Positions 20,590-31,148 of a stretch of 64,000 bases of DNA are shown one piece after another. Position 1 is the first letter of the stretch, and each line of letters begins with the position of its first letter. Origin of the DNA: Coenobita brevimanus (Eukaryota > Arthropoda > Malacostraca > Decapoda > Coenobitidae); contig CM064691.1 of assembly GCA_032717465.1 (NCBI GenBank), forward strand, positions 467,501-531,500, written 5' to 3'. A program made the position numbers and the translations under genes. The notes beneath the pieces were generated by a model. The model ran no database searches. It was not told the origin of the DNA and was given only the letters and a program-made list of their open reading frames with translations.

Positions 20590-22770
20590 AATACGGCCGT
20601 GTGTGTGTTCTTACCTACCTTACCTAATTGTATCTTTACAGGAATGAGTCAAGCTCGTACTGTCCCGTGTCTTAAACCATATTTATCGTACATATCCTTA
20701 AATTTGTGAATTGTTTTGGCACACACTATTTCATTCGGTAGTGCATTCCATTGATCAATTGCTCTGTTTGGGAAACTGAATTTCCTTACGTCCTTATCAC
20801 CTCTCTTCTTATGCAGTTTTTTGCAGTGTCCTCTTGCTGATGATTCTCCATATGTTAAGTAATCATTTATGTCTATTTTCTCCTTTCCTGATATGCACTT
20901 ATATAGCATTATCATGTCACCTCTTTTCCTTCTCTCCTGTAGTGTTGGTAGATTCAGTTTATTTAGACTTTCTTCGTAGCTTAGGTCCCTTAAGCTTGGT
21001 ATCCATCTTGTAGCGGCCCTTTGAACTTTTTCAATCTTGTCTATGTGCTTTTTGAGATGAGGACTCCAGACTATTGATGCATATCCCAGGGTTGGTCTAA
21101 TGAATGATGTTATTATCCTTCTTAGCATGTCTTCATTTATGTATGTGAATGCTATTCTCATATTTGCAAGCAGTGTATACATGTTCCGTACCTTCTCGCT
21201 GATGTGGTCAGCCGGAGATAGTCTGTTATTGATAATCACACCTAGGTCTTTCTCTCTGTCTGATGTGTATAGGGTTTTATTTCCTAACTTATAATCCCAA
21301 TCAGGTCTTTTTCCACTTTTACCAAACTTGATTACATGACACTTGTCCACATTGAATTCCATTTGCCATGTACTACTCCATTCATGAAGTTTATTTAATT
21401 CTTCTTGTAGCTCCCTACAAGAGTCTGTGCTAGTAATTCTCCTTTGTATTTTTGCATCATCTGCAATCATATTCAGATAGCTCTCATTTCCAGTGTTACT
21501 GTTTATATCATTTATGTACACTAAAAACATGATTGGTGCCAGCACCGAACCCTGTGGTACTCCACCAGTCACTTCTTTCCATGATGAGTAGTTTCCTCTT
21601 AGTACTGTCCTCATTTCTCTTTTTATGAGAAAGTCTTGCATCCAACAAAACAGTTTGCCTCGAATTCCTCCTTGATGATACAGCTTCCATAAAAGTCTTT
21701 GGTGTGGTACTGTGTCAAAAGCTTTCTTGAAATCTAAATAGATACTGTCCACCCATCCTTCCCTTTCCTGTATTGTGTTTGTTACTCTGTCATAGTAGCT
21801 CAACAAATTAGTAACGCATGATTTTCCTTTTCTGAAACCAAACTGTCTTTCTGTTATCATACTATGTTCTTCTAGATGATTTACCCAAGCTTTTCTTATA
21901 AGTTTTTCTAATACCTTGCTTACAACACTGGTCAGTGATACTGGTCGGTAGTTGAGAGGATTTTGTCTATTTCCTTTCTTGAATAAGGGGACTATATTTG
22001 CTTTTTTCCAAATATCAGGTAGTTTCCCTTGACTCAAGGATTTCTTGAAAATTAAAAATAGTGGTTTACTTAACTCCTTTGCACATTCTTGTAACACCCA
22101 ACATGAAATTTCATCAGGACCACTTGCTTTTCCTCTGTCTAATCTACTTAACTCCTCCTGTATTACTTTTTCTGCTATTTGTATATCTGGTAGTATGTGT
22201 GGACATGCGTGTTCCACATAGTCCCTCTCAAATTTTTTTCTTCTGTAAAAACTAATTGGAAATTCTTATTTAGTGCTTCACAAATATCTTTCTTTTGTGT
22301 ATAAGTGATTCCCTCGTCCGTAATGGATTGTATTATATCTTTTACTTTGGTTTTGCTTCTGATATAGCTGTAAAACAGCTTTGGTTGATCACTACTTTTA
22401 TTTATTATATCCTCCTCAAACTGTTTTTGGGCTTCCCTCCTTATTCTTGTATAGTCGCTTCTTGCCTGTTTGTAATTATTATACGCCCTTTCACTATTGT
22501 GTCTTCTGTATCTATTCCACAACAAATCTCTTCTTTCTTTTGATTTTTTACATTCTGTATTGAACCATTTCTGTATTTTCTTATCTGCTTCTTTGTGCTG
22601 TGGGATGTACTTCTGGACTCCTATTTCATAAAATTCACAAAAATTTTTATATACAGCATTTAAATCTTGTCCTCTATGCTCATTTTCCTAATCAACTTCT
22701 AAGAAATACTTCTTTAGGTCTTGATAATTTCCCTTTTTATAGTTTAGGCTCTTTTTGTATGTGTGTGTGT
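20590..22770 (-). mobile_element. LINE-C: 5'-truncated CR1/Jockey-like non-LTR retrotransposon
   Basis: Transcription runs leftward. The 3' end lies at about 20590-20648, a short untranslated tail that on the minus strand reads acaattaggtaaggtaggta. Coding begins abruptly at about 22770 without an endonuclease domain. A second, roughly 130-bp 3' fragment of the same family is at 46768-46897, also minus. Family placement rests on FRKGKSCVTNLL, YLDFKKAFDTVPH and the KDLGV...VQRAATRWI C-terminus, which I associate with CR1/Jockey-group elements. Confidence 0.88.
20649..22770 (-). pseudogene. LINE-C reverse transcriptase, broken and active-site mutated
   Basis: The main frame (22217 to 20649, 522 codons) carries KASGPDEISCWVLQE, NYRPVSLTSVVSKVLEKL, FGFRKGKSCVTNLL, YLDFKKAFDTVPH, GVPQGSVLAPIMFLVYIND and MIADDAKI, followed by WSSTWQMEFNVDKC, KDLGVIINNRL and RAATRWIPSLRDLSY. 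The catalytic box reads IADD (21456-21467) where FADD or YADD is expected: a one-base T-to-A change of the aromatic codon. The upstream frame (22525 to 22175) overlaps it. The join needs a one-base shift in a run of seven A near 22230-22238. Further upstream the same frame has an in-frame TAG near 22692 (VD-stop-ENEHRG), where tryptophan is likely. The copy is therefore inactive by three independent lesions. Confidence 0.9.
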
Positions 22771-22814
22771 TTTAATATAAGAGAAACCAAATACAAATCC
22801 ATTAAGAAATCAAA

Positions 22815-23135
22815 GAGATATGGTAATGGTGGTAGATGGTGGTGGTGGTGGTAGTTGATGGTATTTGTTGTTGTTTGTGGTGGTGGTGGTGGTGGTAGTT
22901 GGTGGTGGTGGCAGTGGTGGTGGTATTTGGTGATGGTGGTGGCAGTGGTGGTGGTAGCTGGTGGTGGAGGTGGTGGTAGTTGGTAGTATTTGGTGGTGGT
23001 GGTGGTAGTTGGTGGTGTTTGGTGGTGGTGGTAGTTGGTGGTATCTGGTGGTGGTGGTGGAAATGATGGTAGCTGGTGGTGGTGGTGACTGTGGTGGTTA
23101 ATGGTGGTAATGATGGTGGTTCGTAGCAATACTTG
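22815..23135. repeat. (GGT)n-rich minisatellite
   Basis: ggtggtggtggtagttggtg blocks with ggtgatggtgg and ggtatttg variants. The minus strand would encode histidine/proline/threonine runs, which I regard as artefacts. Confidence 0.95.
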
Positions 23136-23198
23136 CGATGGTGATAATCATGTTTATCATACAACCATTAATATTAGTGTACAGTAATCATCATCGTC

Positions 23199-23560
23199 CG
23201 AGAGAGAGAGAAATTGGAAGAACGTGAGAAGGGAGGGGAGGAGGGACTGAAGAGGAGCCAGGAGGAGAGGATGGAGGTAATGCGGGAAGGAGAGAGGAGA
23301 GATGGAGGAGGGGGATGGAGGAAGCGTGTTTTTCATGGAGAAGGAAGAGTGGAGGGAAGGAGAAAGACAAGAGGTGGAACTACAAAGGGGGAAAATGAAG
23401 GAAGGGAAATTGAGGAAAAGAGAAAAAAGGAGAGGGAGAGGGATAGAGGAAAGGAGGGGAGGAAGAAAGGGTGTGGAGGGATGGAGGCGTTAGTGGAGGG
23501 AGGGAGGAAACAAGCAGAGGGAAAGGGGGGACCAGGGGGAGGCGGAATGAGCCGGTTCAG
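23199..23560. repeat. polypurine-rich tract
   Basis: About 360 bp with very few pyrimidines on the + strand and no fixed period. Confidence 0.85.
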
Positions 23561-24692
23561 TCTGGTTTGGAGCGTGGTGAAGGAAGGGTGTTTGCGATTT
23601 TGGTACGATATTTTTTCCGTTTTCTTCCCATTAAGTTGTTTTCTGATGATGGTATTGATTTTAGTTTGTACTGTAAACACTCCTGAGTTGTTTTAAAGCT
23701 TACTTAGATAATTTAAATCGTTATAGCTGACAATAGAAGGGCAATAGAGCTGTGCTTGTGTTTATACTTCTGCGTGTGTGTAGTCAGACTAGGGGGGTAA
23801 TTTCGAGTTTAGGCCTTTCACAATAACTTTGCCTAGATTTTCGTTTTTTCGTAGCTTTTTATTTATTTTTTTTTTACATAGCTCACTGACATAATGGTAC
23901 GGCTCAGCGTCCTTCCCATAACACTTTATGCTTATCATAGTCTAGGTATTAAGTATTACAACTTGGCATTCATGATGGAGGGATGGCAATTTTAGGCCAG
24001 GTTGGAGTATTTCCTACTGCCTGTGATTTCCAGTCTTTCAAAGGCAGTGTGTCTAGGCATCTCGAAATGAATTAATCTTGAATTTGGCTCTGTTGTTTTT
24101 TCTTGGAGGGAACAATTTGCGGGCTCCTGGCCTTTGGTTCCTTCTTTCTTGCATAGGAAAAAGCAGTTTGGTAACCAAGGACTGATTCCTAACTTAAAAC
24201 TACTGCTTATCAAAATCCATAGAACCGCATTTTCATATTTTTTTTGTAGGAGTGACCCATTATCTGAAAAACTGGCTGTTGGTGATGCAGAAGTGACAAA
24301 TCCGAGTTTGAATTCTTTGCTGTAACAAAGACTTATTAGAATGATATGCCCTTCACTTTGTCTAAACTTTCTCAGCATCTTGAAGTTTTAGTTGTAACAG
24401 TAATGCTAGGCAATGATAACGTAGAAGTGCTGTGGGAAGGAAAACTATAATTGGTATTTATTTACTTTATTGCCGTTTCTATAGCGGGCAGTCTTACCAT
24501 ACCCAGTAAATTTGTGCTGTCATATGGTGTATGCCTGTATGTGTTCTTTTGTGTGCAAATGAATATTATCGAATCTTGCTCAACATACTGAAAGATGGAT
24601 TTCATTCCCCAGCTTCCCAACTGGATGCTGGGTTAGGGTAAATTAAATTATTAGGTACAGTTAAGCTAACACTACCATAGGCTATGATGCTA
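23561..24692. other. no gene recognised
   Basis: Unique-looking, moderately AT-rich sequence. Confidence 0.5.
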
Positions 24693-24766
24693 TAGTAGGA
24701 CTCGCGTAAATTTGCGCTTGTGGTGTGGCCCGCACCTGTCTACAGTGTTGCCACGTTTTCTATACC

Positions 24767-24808
<42 letters not shown>

Positions 24809-25861
24809 GGCGGGAGATGTGAGCCACCCTGAGTACTTTTGATTCTTTTATATGTTGTTTATAATTGTGCTTTCATTTGTTAATTTGGTTTTGTTATATT
24901 TAGTGATATTTATCATTTTTTGTATACGGCGACAGATGACCCGTTATTGCAGTACCAAGATTGATTTTCATTCATTCATTCTCTTTCCCCTTCCTCCATC
25001 TCTCTCTCAGCTTGACAATGCCTCCACCACCACCACCCCCCGTCATGCCGACAATGCATTCAACCTTGCCCCTCTCCTGCCTCCCTCTCTCTCTCTCTCT
25101 CTCTTTTATTGCAAGAGACATTTTGGATATTTTCTTTTACATATTATTGTATATACTGTATTGTAAATTTGACATCATTTCCACACCACCCCTGAGATCA
25201 AGGCCACCGACTGGGTGTGGAAGTGTTGCCGCTCGCGAGTAAATAATGTTTTTTTTTTTTTACTTTGGTATTGGCATATGCCTACTATTTTGTCCTACAT
25301 ATTAGATTATGATTATAAATGTGATTATTCCTCGCCTTTAAAATTACGGTAAAAGCCAGTAAATGTGAGCATTTTTCCCTAGCAACACTTGTACAAGCTA
25401 TGGTTGGGTCTACGGAGGGGTACGTACTTTACCTTAGGCCAGACTGGGTGTGTCAGTGTTGCCACTCACAAGAATTACATGAATTATTTCTTTTACTTTG
25501 GATATTGGCATATTTCTTCTTTTTTCAGGCTCATTATCTTATATCCATAACTGTGATATTATTACCCATCCTAAAACTAGGCTTAAAACCATTAAAAGTG
25601 ACTACAATTTCTTTTAGCAACACTGTACAATATGTATGCCATGTTTCTGTGTTACTGTATAAAGATTTTATGCATAATAAGATTACTGTTGATTTATCCA
25701 TCAAAATACACAAGTGTAAGTTTTATTCATCTGAATTTGTCGTATTTGTGTTGCCTTGTATATAAATAGCTTCCGTTTCACATCGCAAGGTAGGGAAACG
25801 TGGCACCTTTGTACACAGGTGCGGGCCACACCGCAGCCGCAAATTTACGCGAGTCCTACTA
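24693..25861. mobile_element. TIR DNA transposon (non-autonomous), about 1.17 kb, TA-flanked
   Basis: Long terminal inverted repeats: the first about 25 bp are identical at both ends (TAGTAGGACTCGCGTAA then ATTTGCG) and similarity continues to about 70 bp (GGTGTGGCCCGCACCTGT and CCACGTTT). TA dinucleotides flank both ends (24691-24692, 25862-25863). The outer context is the palindrome CTATAG on both sides, so the exact duplication length is ambiguous. No transposase frame is seen. Internally there is a (CT)n at 24772-24806 and two diverged copies of a roughly 235-bp segment beginning gactgggtgtg (about 25208 and 25443). The TIR plus TA pattern fits the Tc1/mariner/pogo group. Confidence 0.85.
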
Positions 25862-25922
25862 TAGTCACAAAGATGTGCTATGAAAGGGATTTAGAAGCAT
25901 AGCATTGTAACTTTTATATATA

Positions 25923-26109
25923 GAGGCGAAGATTCACTTGATCGGATGATGATTGGCTGAGTGCAACATGTCCAAATAACATCATGGTATTTCAGATAAT
26001 TACCGGTAATGTGAATCAAAACCTAGAAATTATCAGAAATACAGCGATGTTATTTGGACATGAAGCATTCAGCCAGTCATCACCAACCTGCCAAGTGCAT
26101 CTTTGCCTC
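25923..26109. mobile_element. foldback / hairpin MITE-like element, 187 bp
   Basis: Two arms of about 80 bp are inverted copies: the left arm starts gaggcgaagattcacttg and the right arm ends caagtgcatctttgcctc. Both contain the complementary 17-bp core catgtccaaataacatc, then gtatttc and gataatt. The loop is about 20-25 bp (accggtaatgtgaatc region). A transcript would form a long, nearly continuous stem. A poly(A) of about 35 bp follows at 26115-26149. No target duplication is obvious. Confidence 0.85.

Positions 26110-26114
<5 letters not shown>

Positions 26115-26149
<35 letters not shown>
26115..26149. repeat. poly(A) tract
   Basis: About 35 uninterrupted A. Confidence 0.95.
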
Positions 26150-26151
<2 letters not shown>

Positions 26152-26263
26152 CTGTTTCATTTTCTTGTCACAGAACTATGTGAAATGGACTGCATAAAGC
26201 AAAATCGATGGCAGGTAGAAGGTAGAAATACTATTACTGTCTAATGTATAACTGTCCACTTTT

Positions 26264-26372
26264 AATGTAGATAAATTGTACTATAGTTCTATGATTATTA
26301 CAGTGATGTTCTAATTTAAATGTAAATAAATTGTACCATATTTCTACAATCATTGCAGTGGTGTTCCTATGA
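26264..26372. repeat. two diverged 55-bp tandem copies
   Basis: aatgtagataaattgtacta and aatgtaaataaattgtacca start at 26264 and 26319. Both continue to a cagtg(a/g)tgttc end. Confidence 0.85.
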
Positions 26373-26598
26373 TGGCCTTGGGTTCGTGTGGGTGAAGACG
26401 AAGGATCAAGATAACGCTTTTCCAGAGAGAGGGCAGCCTGATTCTGGTTCAAGAGGAGCGATGGGAGACTCGCTGGAGAACTGAAGTAGTGAGGGACCTT
26501 GGAGGAGAGTGGCAGGAGTCTTTTCAGATGAGTACAGTAGTGTAATGCATTTTTTATCTAACTTCCCTTAGCATTTTCAGCTGTTAGTCAGGTAATTG

Positions 26599-26799
26599 TT
26601 AAGTAGCAGCCGTGGAGCAGTGGGTTAGAGTGCTCCATTCTGACCGAAGGGTCGGAGGATCGAATCCACCCAAGGGTCATTGGTAGACTTCAGGAAGGGC
26701 ATCCGGTCATAAAATGCTAGGTACACACTCCAATCCAAAAGTCCTCTACCCAGGGGCAACGCCTTAGCCCTTCGGGGATACCTGGCGTAAAACCAAAAC
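26599..26799 (+). mobile_element. tRNA-derived SINE (about 200 bp) with strong A/B boxes
   Basis: A box TGGAGCAGTGG (26613-26623) and B box GGATCGAATCC (26657-26667), which is close to consensus. The body contains caggaagggcatccggtc, a motif I know from many invertebrate and fish SINE/LINE 3' regions, and ends aaaccaaaac. It is flanked by AGTCAGGTAATTG at 26586-26598 and 26801-26813, read as a 13-bp target duplication. Confidence 0.85.
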
Positions 26800-26813
26800 A
26801 AGTCAGGTAATTG

Positions 26814-27279
26814 GTGGTAGGTGGTGGCGACCATCATCCACTCACTTGATGTAGTGCTGCCTACTTCTTCCGTAGCCTTTATCATTCTTTTTTCTGTGTC
26901 TGCCCTCCTGTCTTCCTATTTCTCACCATCATCCACTCACTTGATGTAGTGCTGCCTACTTCTTCCTTAGCCTTTATCATTCTTTTTCTGTGCCTGCCCT
27001 CCTCTCTTCCTATTTCTCCCATCTTTCCTGTCACTTCTTATTGCTTTTCTTTCCTTTGCAGGTGGCTTTACATTGAGTGACAAGCCAAATGGTTTCCTGT
27101 TAGCCGAGAAACCATTTACAACGCTGGGTGGTAACCATATAACCAACCCATACGTGCTCCCTACGTGTCAACAAGTGGGTTGGTGGAGGGTTAGTGCCCC
27201 TCCCCGTAAAACCAATAACTCAGAGTCAAATGGCCACCCCTTACGGGATTATGGCTTTTAGCAATAGATAGATAGATAG
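26814..27279 (+). mobile_element. Composite SINE-B, copy 1, with LINE-A tail
   Basis: Flanked by the 14-bp direct repeat AAGTCAGGTAATTG (26800-26813 and 27280-27293). The order is: the head (gatgtagtgctgcctacttc), duplicated in this copy (26814-26930 and 26931 onward); a pyrimidine stretch ending ttctttcctttgcag; the shared core with hairpin (AAATGGTTTCCTG ... AAACCATTT); gtgctccctacgtgtcaac; then the tail ggccaccccttacgggatta and agcaatagatagatagatag. That tail is the LINE-A 3' end, implying mobilisation by LINE-A machinery. No coding capacity. Confidence 0.85.
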
Positions 27280-27316
27280 AAGTCAGGTAATTGTTAGGTT
27301 TAATTGATCATTGTAA

Positions 27317-27808
27317 TAGGTGGGGGTGCTCACCATCCACTCACTTTGTGTAGTGCTCTTTGAGTGTCTGCTCTTTCCTCTCTTCTTTCCTTCCTCTTTT
27401 GTCTTTCCTTCATTCTTTCCTCTTCCTTCAGCCTACGGGTGACTTTACACTACCTCATGTCTTTCTTTCCTTCATTCTTTCCTCTTCCTTCTGCCTGTGG
27501 GTGACTCTACACTGAGTGACAAGCCATTTGGTTTCCTGTACACCAGGAAACCATTTACTATGCTGGGTGGTAACCATATAACCAAATTATGGCGCCTGGT
27601 GATTTAGTGGGTAATTAAGGCGCTCCAGTCGGATTGAGCCGGTGCAGGTTTATATCCAAGGGGTGGTTGGGGTTTATTGCTCATGTAATGCCAGTCAGGG
27701 ATGAGTGAGGCTGGTCACTCTCATCTTAAATGTCAGGACCAACTTGCTTAGCCCCAGGCTTCTACGCTCCTCATGGGGCAACATAGGATTGATGATGGAT
27801 GGATGGAT
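27317..27808 (+). mobile_element. Composite SINE-A, copy 2
   Basis: Same architecture as the 1.89-2.71-kb copy: head (aggtgggggtgctcaccatc), about two VNTR units, core hairpin (atttggtttcctg / caggaaaccattt), tRNA-like module (gcgcctggtgatttagtggg ... ggtttatatcc), 3' body and a gatggatggat tail. It is shorter mainly because it has fewer VNTR units. Confidence 0.85.
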
Positions 27809-27861
27809 TCATTGACCTATTAACTTCCGTAGCATTTTCAGCTGTAGTCAGGTAATATAAC

Positions 27862-28005
27862 CAAAGATGAGATGGAGTTGGAGAGAGAGGGGAGAAGGGG
27901 GTGTTCAGGGAGGGCAGGCAAATGGCAGAGGGCAGGGCATTGTGGAGGCAATTTGTTGGTAGTCACCCCCTATGGGATTAAGGCATCTGGCGATAGGTAA
28001 ATGGA
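27862..28005 (+). mobile_element. LINE-A 3' end fragment
   Basis: Runs from aagatgagatggag through ggcagagggcagggcattgt to ggcatctggcgataggtaaa. It is noticeably diverged from the long copy. Confidence 0.75.
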
Positions 28006-28490
28006 TTCAAGCAACCACACAGTGTAGTCCAGTGAAAAGACTGTAATAGCCAAGGAAACTCATTCATACCACCATAATTATGAAGTTACTGAAATCTTGT
28101 GTAGTCAGTTATGTACTGAAATGTGGCAGTAAACCAGTTCCATCAGGTAAAGATTTTCTAGTAACAATTTTTTCCCATGGTTAAGAAACTGAAATGCATG
28201 TTTCCCCTTAATTTGTAGGTTTTTTTTTTCCATTTTGTAGTTATTTTATCTTAATGGCAGAATGTCGCTACCTTACCTATACGCCTTTGCCATAGCACGT
28301 CTTTAGCATAATTGTTAACCTCATCATTTAGATACTGATGTTAGAGCAAGCTGACAGAATATATAGCACACTATGCAAGAAATCTTAGAGAATGGTTGTG
28401 AATGAAACCTTAAGACCTAACTGTTGTCCAGTGTGGGTGAAGGCAGAGGTAAAGTATGTTAACATAGGTGCAGTCAGAGAAATTTAGTAT
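28006..28490. other. no gene recognised
   Basis: AT-rich unique-looking sequence. Confidence 0.5.
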
Positions 28491-28499
28491 GGTCTGTTT

Positions 28500-29080
28500 C
28501 ACTAGGCATGTGGAGAGGATGGTGGATGATAGGCTAACTGAGTACAGAGGGTGAGAGGTGTGAACGTTGAGGGTAGAGTTGAGAGGAAGGGGTAGATTGA
28601 GATGGTGTGGGCTTGTGGAGAGGATGGAGGATGATAATTGGGTGCAGAGGGTGAGAGGTGTGAACGTTGAGGGTAGAGTTGAAAGGAAAGGGTAGATTGA
28701 GATGGTCTGGGCATGTGGAGAGGATGGAGGATGATGACAACTGGATGCAGAGGGTGAGAGGTGTGAACGTTGAGGGTAGAGTTGAGAGGATGGGGTAGAT
28801 TGAGATAGTTTGGGAGGAAGGATGGTACAGGAGTGTATTGGTTTTGTGATAAGGGGTAGATTGAGATGGTTTAGAAATGTGAAGAGGATGGAGGATAACT
28901 GGGTGCAGAGGGTGAGAGGTGTGAATGTTAAGGGTCGAGTTGTGAGAGGCAGACTGAAAAAAACCTGTGATGAAGTCATGTGGCCTCGGAGATTAGGGGC
29001 TGAATAGAGAAGCTGCTAGAGGTCAAGCGGCATGGAGAACAGCCATTAGGTGATCAAGGCTGAAGTATGTAAGATCTTGA
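28500..29080 (+). mobile_element. LINE-B 3' fragment with internal about 100-bp tandem duplications
   Basis: The segment coding for the RLRWFGHVKRMED ... VQRVRGVNVKGR region is repeated. gtgagaggtgtgaacgttga starts at 28551, 28651 and 28754, and a gtgagaggtgtgaatg version starts at 28912. The last copy continues into the normal 3' part (gtgagaggcagactg, ggctgaatagagaagctgc, agcggcatggagaac), matching 13.86-14.1 kb. The expansion must have arisen after or during insertion of the fragment. Confidence 0.85.
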
Positions 29081-29580
29081 AGTTTTTATAAATGATGGAA
29101 ATGTTTAGTTCTTTTTCTGAGCCTTTAGGTGGGTGAAGAGGTTGAGAGATAAATTTAAGTGCTTCCTCTGTTATTTTGTCCTCATCCATACTTTGTACAC
29201 CCTGCCTCACCCCATCATTAGGTGGAGAAGATTTGGATGAAGGAAAATGAAGTGTTCTTAGATAGTTACACTGTTTGCTTGAATAGGGAAGTAGCATTAT
29301 ACTGCATTGGTTACTAGGCAGATTTGGGTGTTAATATTTCATGAAGGAATTTATGTACTGGAGCCATTAACTCAGTTGTGGGTTAATGCGTATCTGCACG
29401 TGAATCGTGGAGACTTAGCCTGAAAGTATCCCTCTGCAGCCCACCATCCTTCTTTTGAGGGATAGGTACAGAGTATTAACTGAGACTTCCTTACGGATGG
29501 ATTAACTACAGCCTTCAGATATGTCTCTCAGCATAAGATTTAAGGGTTGAGGTTGCACTTTCATTGTAGTTAAAGGGTTA
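29081..29580. other. no gene recognised
   Basis: Near 29406-29455, gcctgaaagtatccctctgc followed by agcccaccatcc resembles the 58-bp tandem units at 44.23-44.40 kb. The rest is unique-looking. Confidence 0.5.
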
Positions 29581-29587
29581 ATGAGTT

Positions 29588-29730
29588 TATCTATCGATCT
29601 ATCTATTGCCAGACGCCACAATCCCAAGCATATTTGTATTTCAGGGCAGTTGGGGGAGGGGCAGCGTGATAGCAGAGGCGGCCACCCGTGCTGGGATGGC
29701 GTCTGGTGGTGCACATCCACCACCACCACC
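29588..29730. repeat. inverted pair of LINE-A tail-like sequences
   Basis: ctatctattgccagacgcc followed by acaatcccaagc is mirrored by gctgggatggcgtctgg at about 29690-29706. The first part equals the extreme LINE-A tail in minus orientation. A short CAC/CCA repeat follows. Confidence 0.6.
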
Positions 29731-29938
29731 ACTTCTGATATGGGGAAGCAACTCACTTGGGTACTAGAAGGGTGAGTACTTCTAAAAATGTTAATTACTT
29801 AGATGCCAGTCTGTTGAAATAACCCTTGATGGGCCTAGTGGAGTGTACTATACATCAACTTGTGTAGTTTTCTTTAATCCTGCCATGGGCCTGACTTCCA
29901 CTAATTGCCACTTGGTTGCAAAACTTCACTCAAAAGGT

Positions 29939-30090
29939 CTATCTATCTGTCTATTGCCAGACGCCTCAATCCCGTAAATGGTGGCCACAAATAAATCGCC
30001 TCCATGTCACCTTGTCCAGTGCCACTTAACTGTGTTGCTTCCAGCTCACATCCCCCTCTCTTATCCTCTCCACTTCATCCCTCCATCTCA
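29939..30090 (-). mobile_element. LINE-A 3' end fragment, inverted
   Basis: On + it reads ctatctgtctattgccagac then gcctcaatcccgtaaatggt, continuing to ccctccatctca. It is truncated at about 150 bp, 35 bp left of the piggyBac-like element. Confidence 0.85.
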
Positions 30091-30145
30091 AAAAGTGTTA
30101 ACCTAAATGTACTAGAACTTGTGCTTAACCCCTTAACCGCGGGGC

Positions 30146-30163
30146 GTCACTTTCGTGACGCTT
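30146..30163. other. subterminal palindrome of the TTAA element
   Basis: GCGTCAC, spacer TTTC, GTGACGC. Subterminal palindromes in such elements can be transposase-binding sites; here this is inference. Confidence 0.6.
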
Positions 30164-31148
30164 GGGAGCAAGGGATCATACCGCTGGGTGACACTTTTGT
30201 GATTCTGTGTTATTTTGAATTCGCCCGGGCTTTCAAGTGGTGGCTTGTATCATCTATCAGTACTGCTAATGTCCAACACTAGTCAGCACTCCTAATCTTA
30301 TCTGTACTCCCATCCATTGTTGACAATTTAGCCATTTCTCCCCGTTCTTGACTCCCCTCCCTACCTCCCTTCCATTACCCTATCCTCTCGCCTGCCTGGC
30401 CGTGCTATGCTAAGTAAATCTTCCCTGGAATTTTTCACTGATTTCATCCATTGAAATAAGCCCTATGCCCTATTCTTTTACCAAATAATATATACAAGAA
30501 AGAAATAAGGTAAGTGAGAGTGCCATACACCTAGAATTGGCTAAATATCACCTGACAACACCTCACATGCACTCGTTAGCTAATTTTCGCTATTTATTTC
30601 CCCTTGAAATATGCCGTATAATCTATTTTTGTAATAAAAATATACATAAGAAAGGAAGGGAGAAGCCTAAGTGATATTTACATTCACCTGGAACTACCTA
30701 ATTTATTATTTATTGTCTTGGTTTCCTGCCAGTCATTTCATTGCTATATATTAGCAGGTCTCACAGGGCTGAAGTTGGTAGTATTGCACTCACCCTAGCC
30801 AGGCAGCAGGGGGCCACTACTATCATTTCACTGTTGTCTTTGAAAGTGGGAGTATGTCTGATTAGCTCCTGCTAACTTCCGCCGCTTTTTATCCCCATGC
30901 AAAGGGCCCTGTGACCTTTACCCCCTACTAAACCTCGTGTGGAAAGAGGGAAAAGGCTAACAGTTATTGACAGAGAGTGAGTACGATCTTTTTATTGAGT
31001 AAAGCAGTGCAAGTGGAATTGTAAATAATGTGTTATCAGCAAGTGAAAGTAGTGAATTTAAATATAAGTGAACAGTGGAAAATAGTTTTATAAGTTACTT
31101 CAAGTGACAGTGCATAACACAGTGTAAATAAAATAGAAATGTAAATAA

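Noticed and set aside
26599..26680. Functional tRNA gene (good A and B boxes)
   Set aside because: Flanked by a target duplication and fused to a SINE body; no complete cloverleaf could be drawn. Read as SINE promoter.
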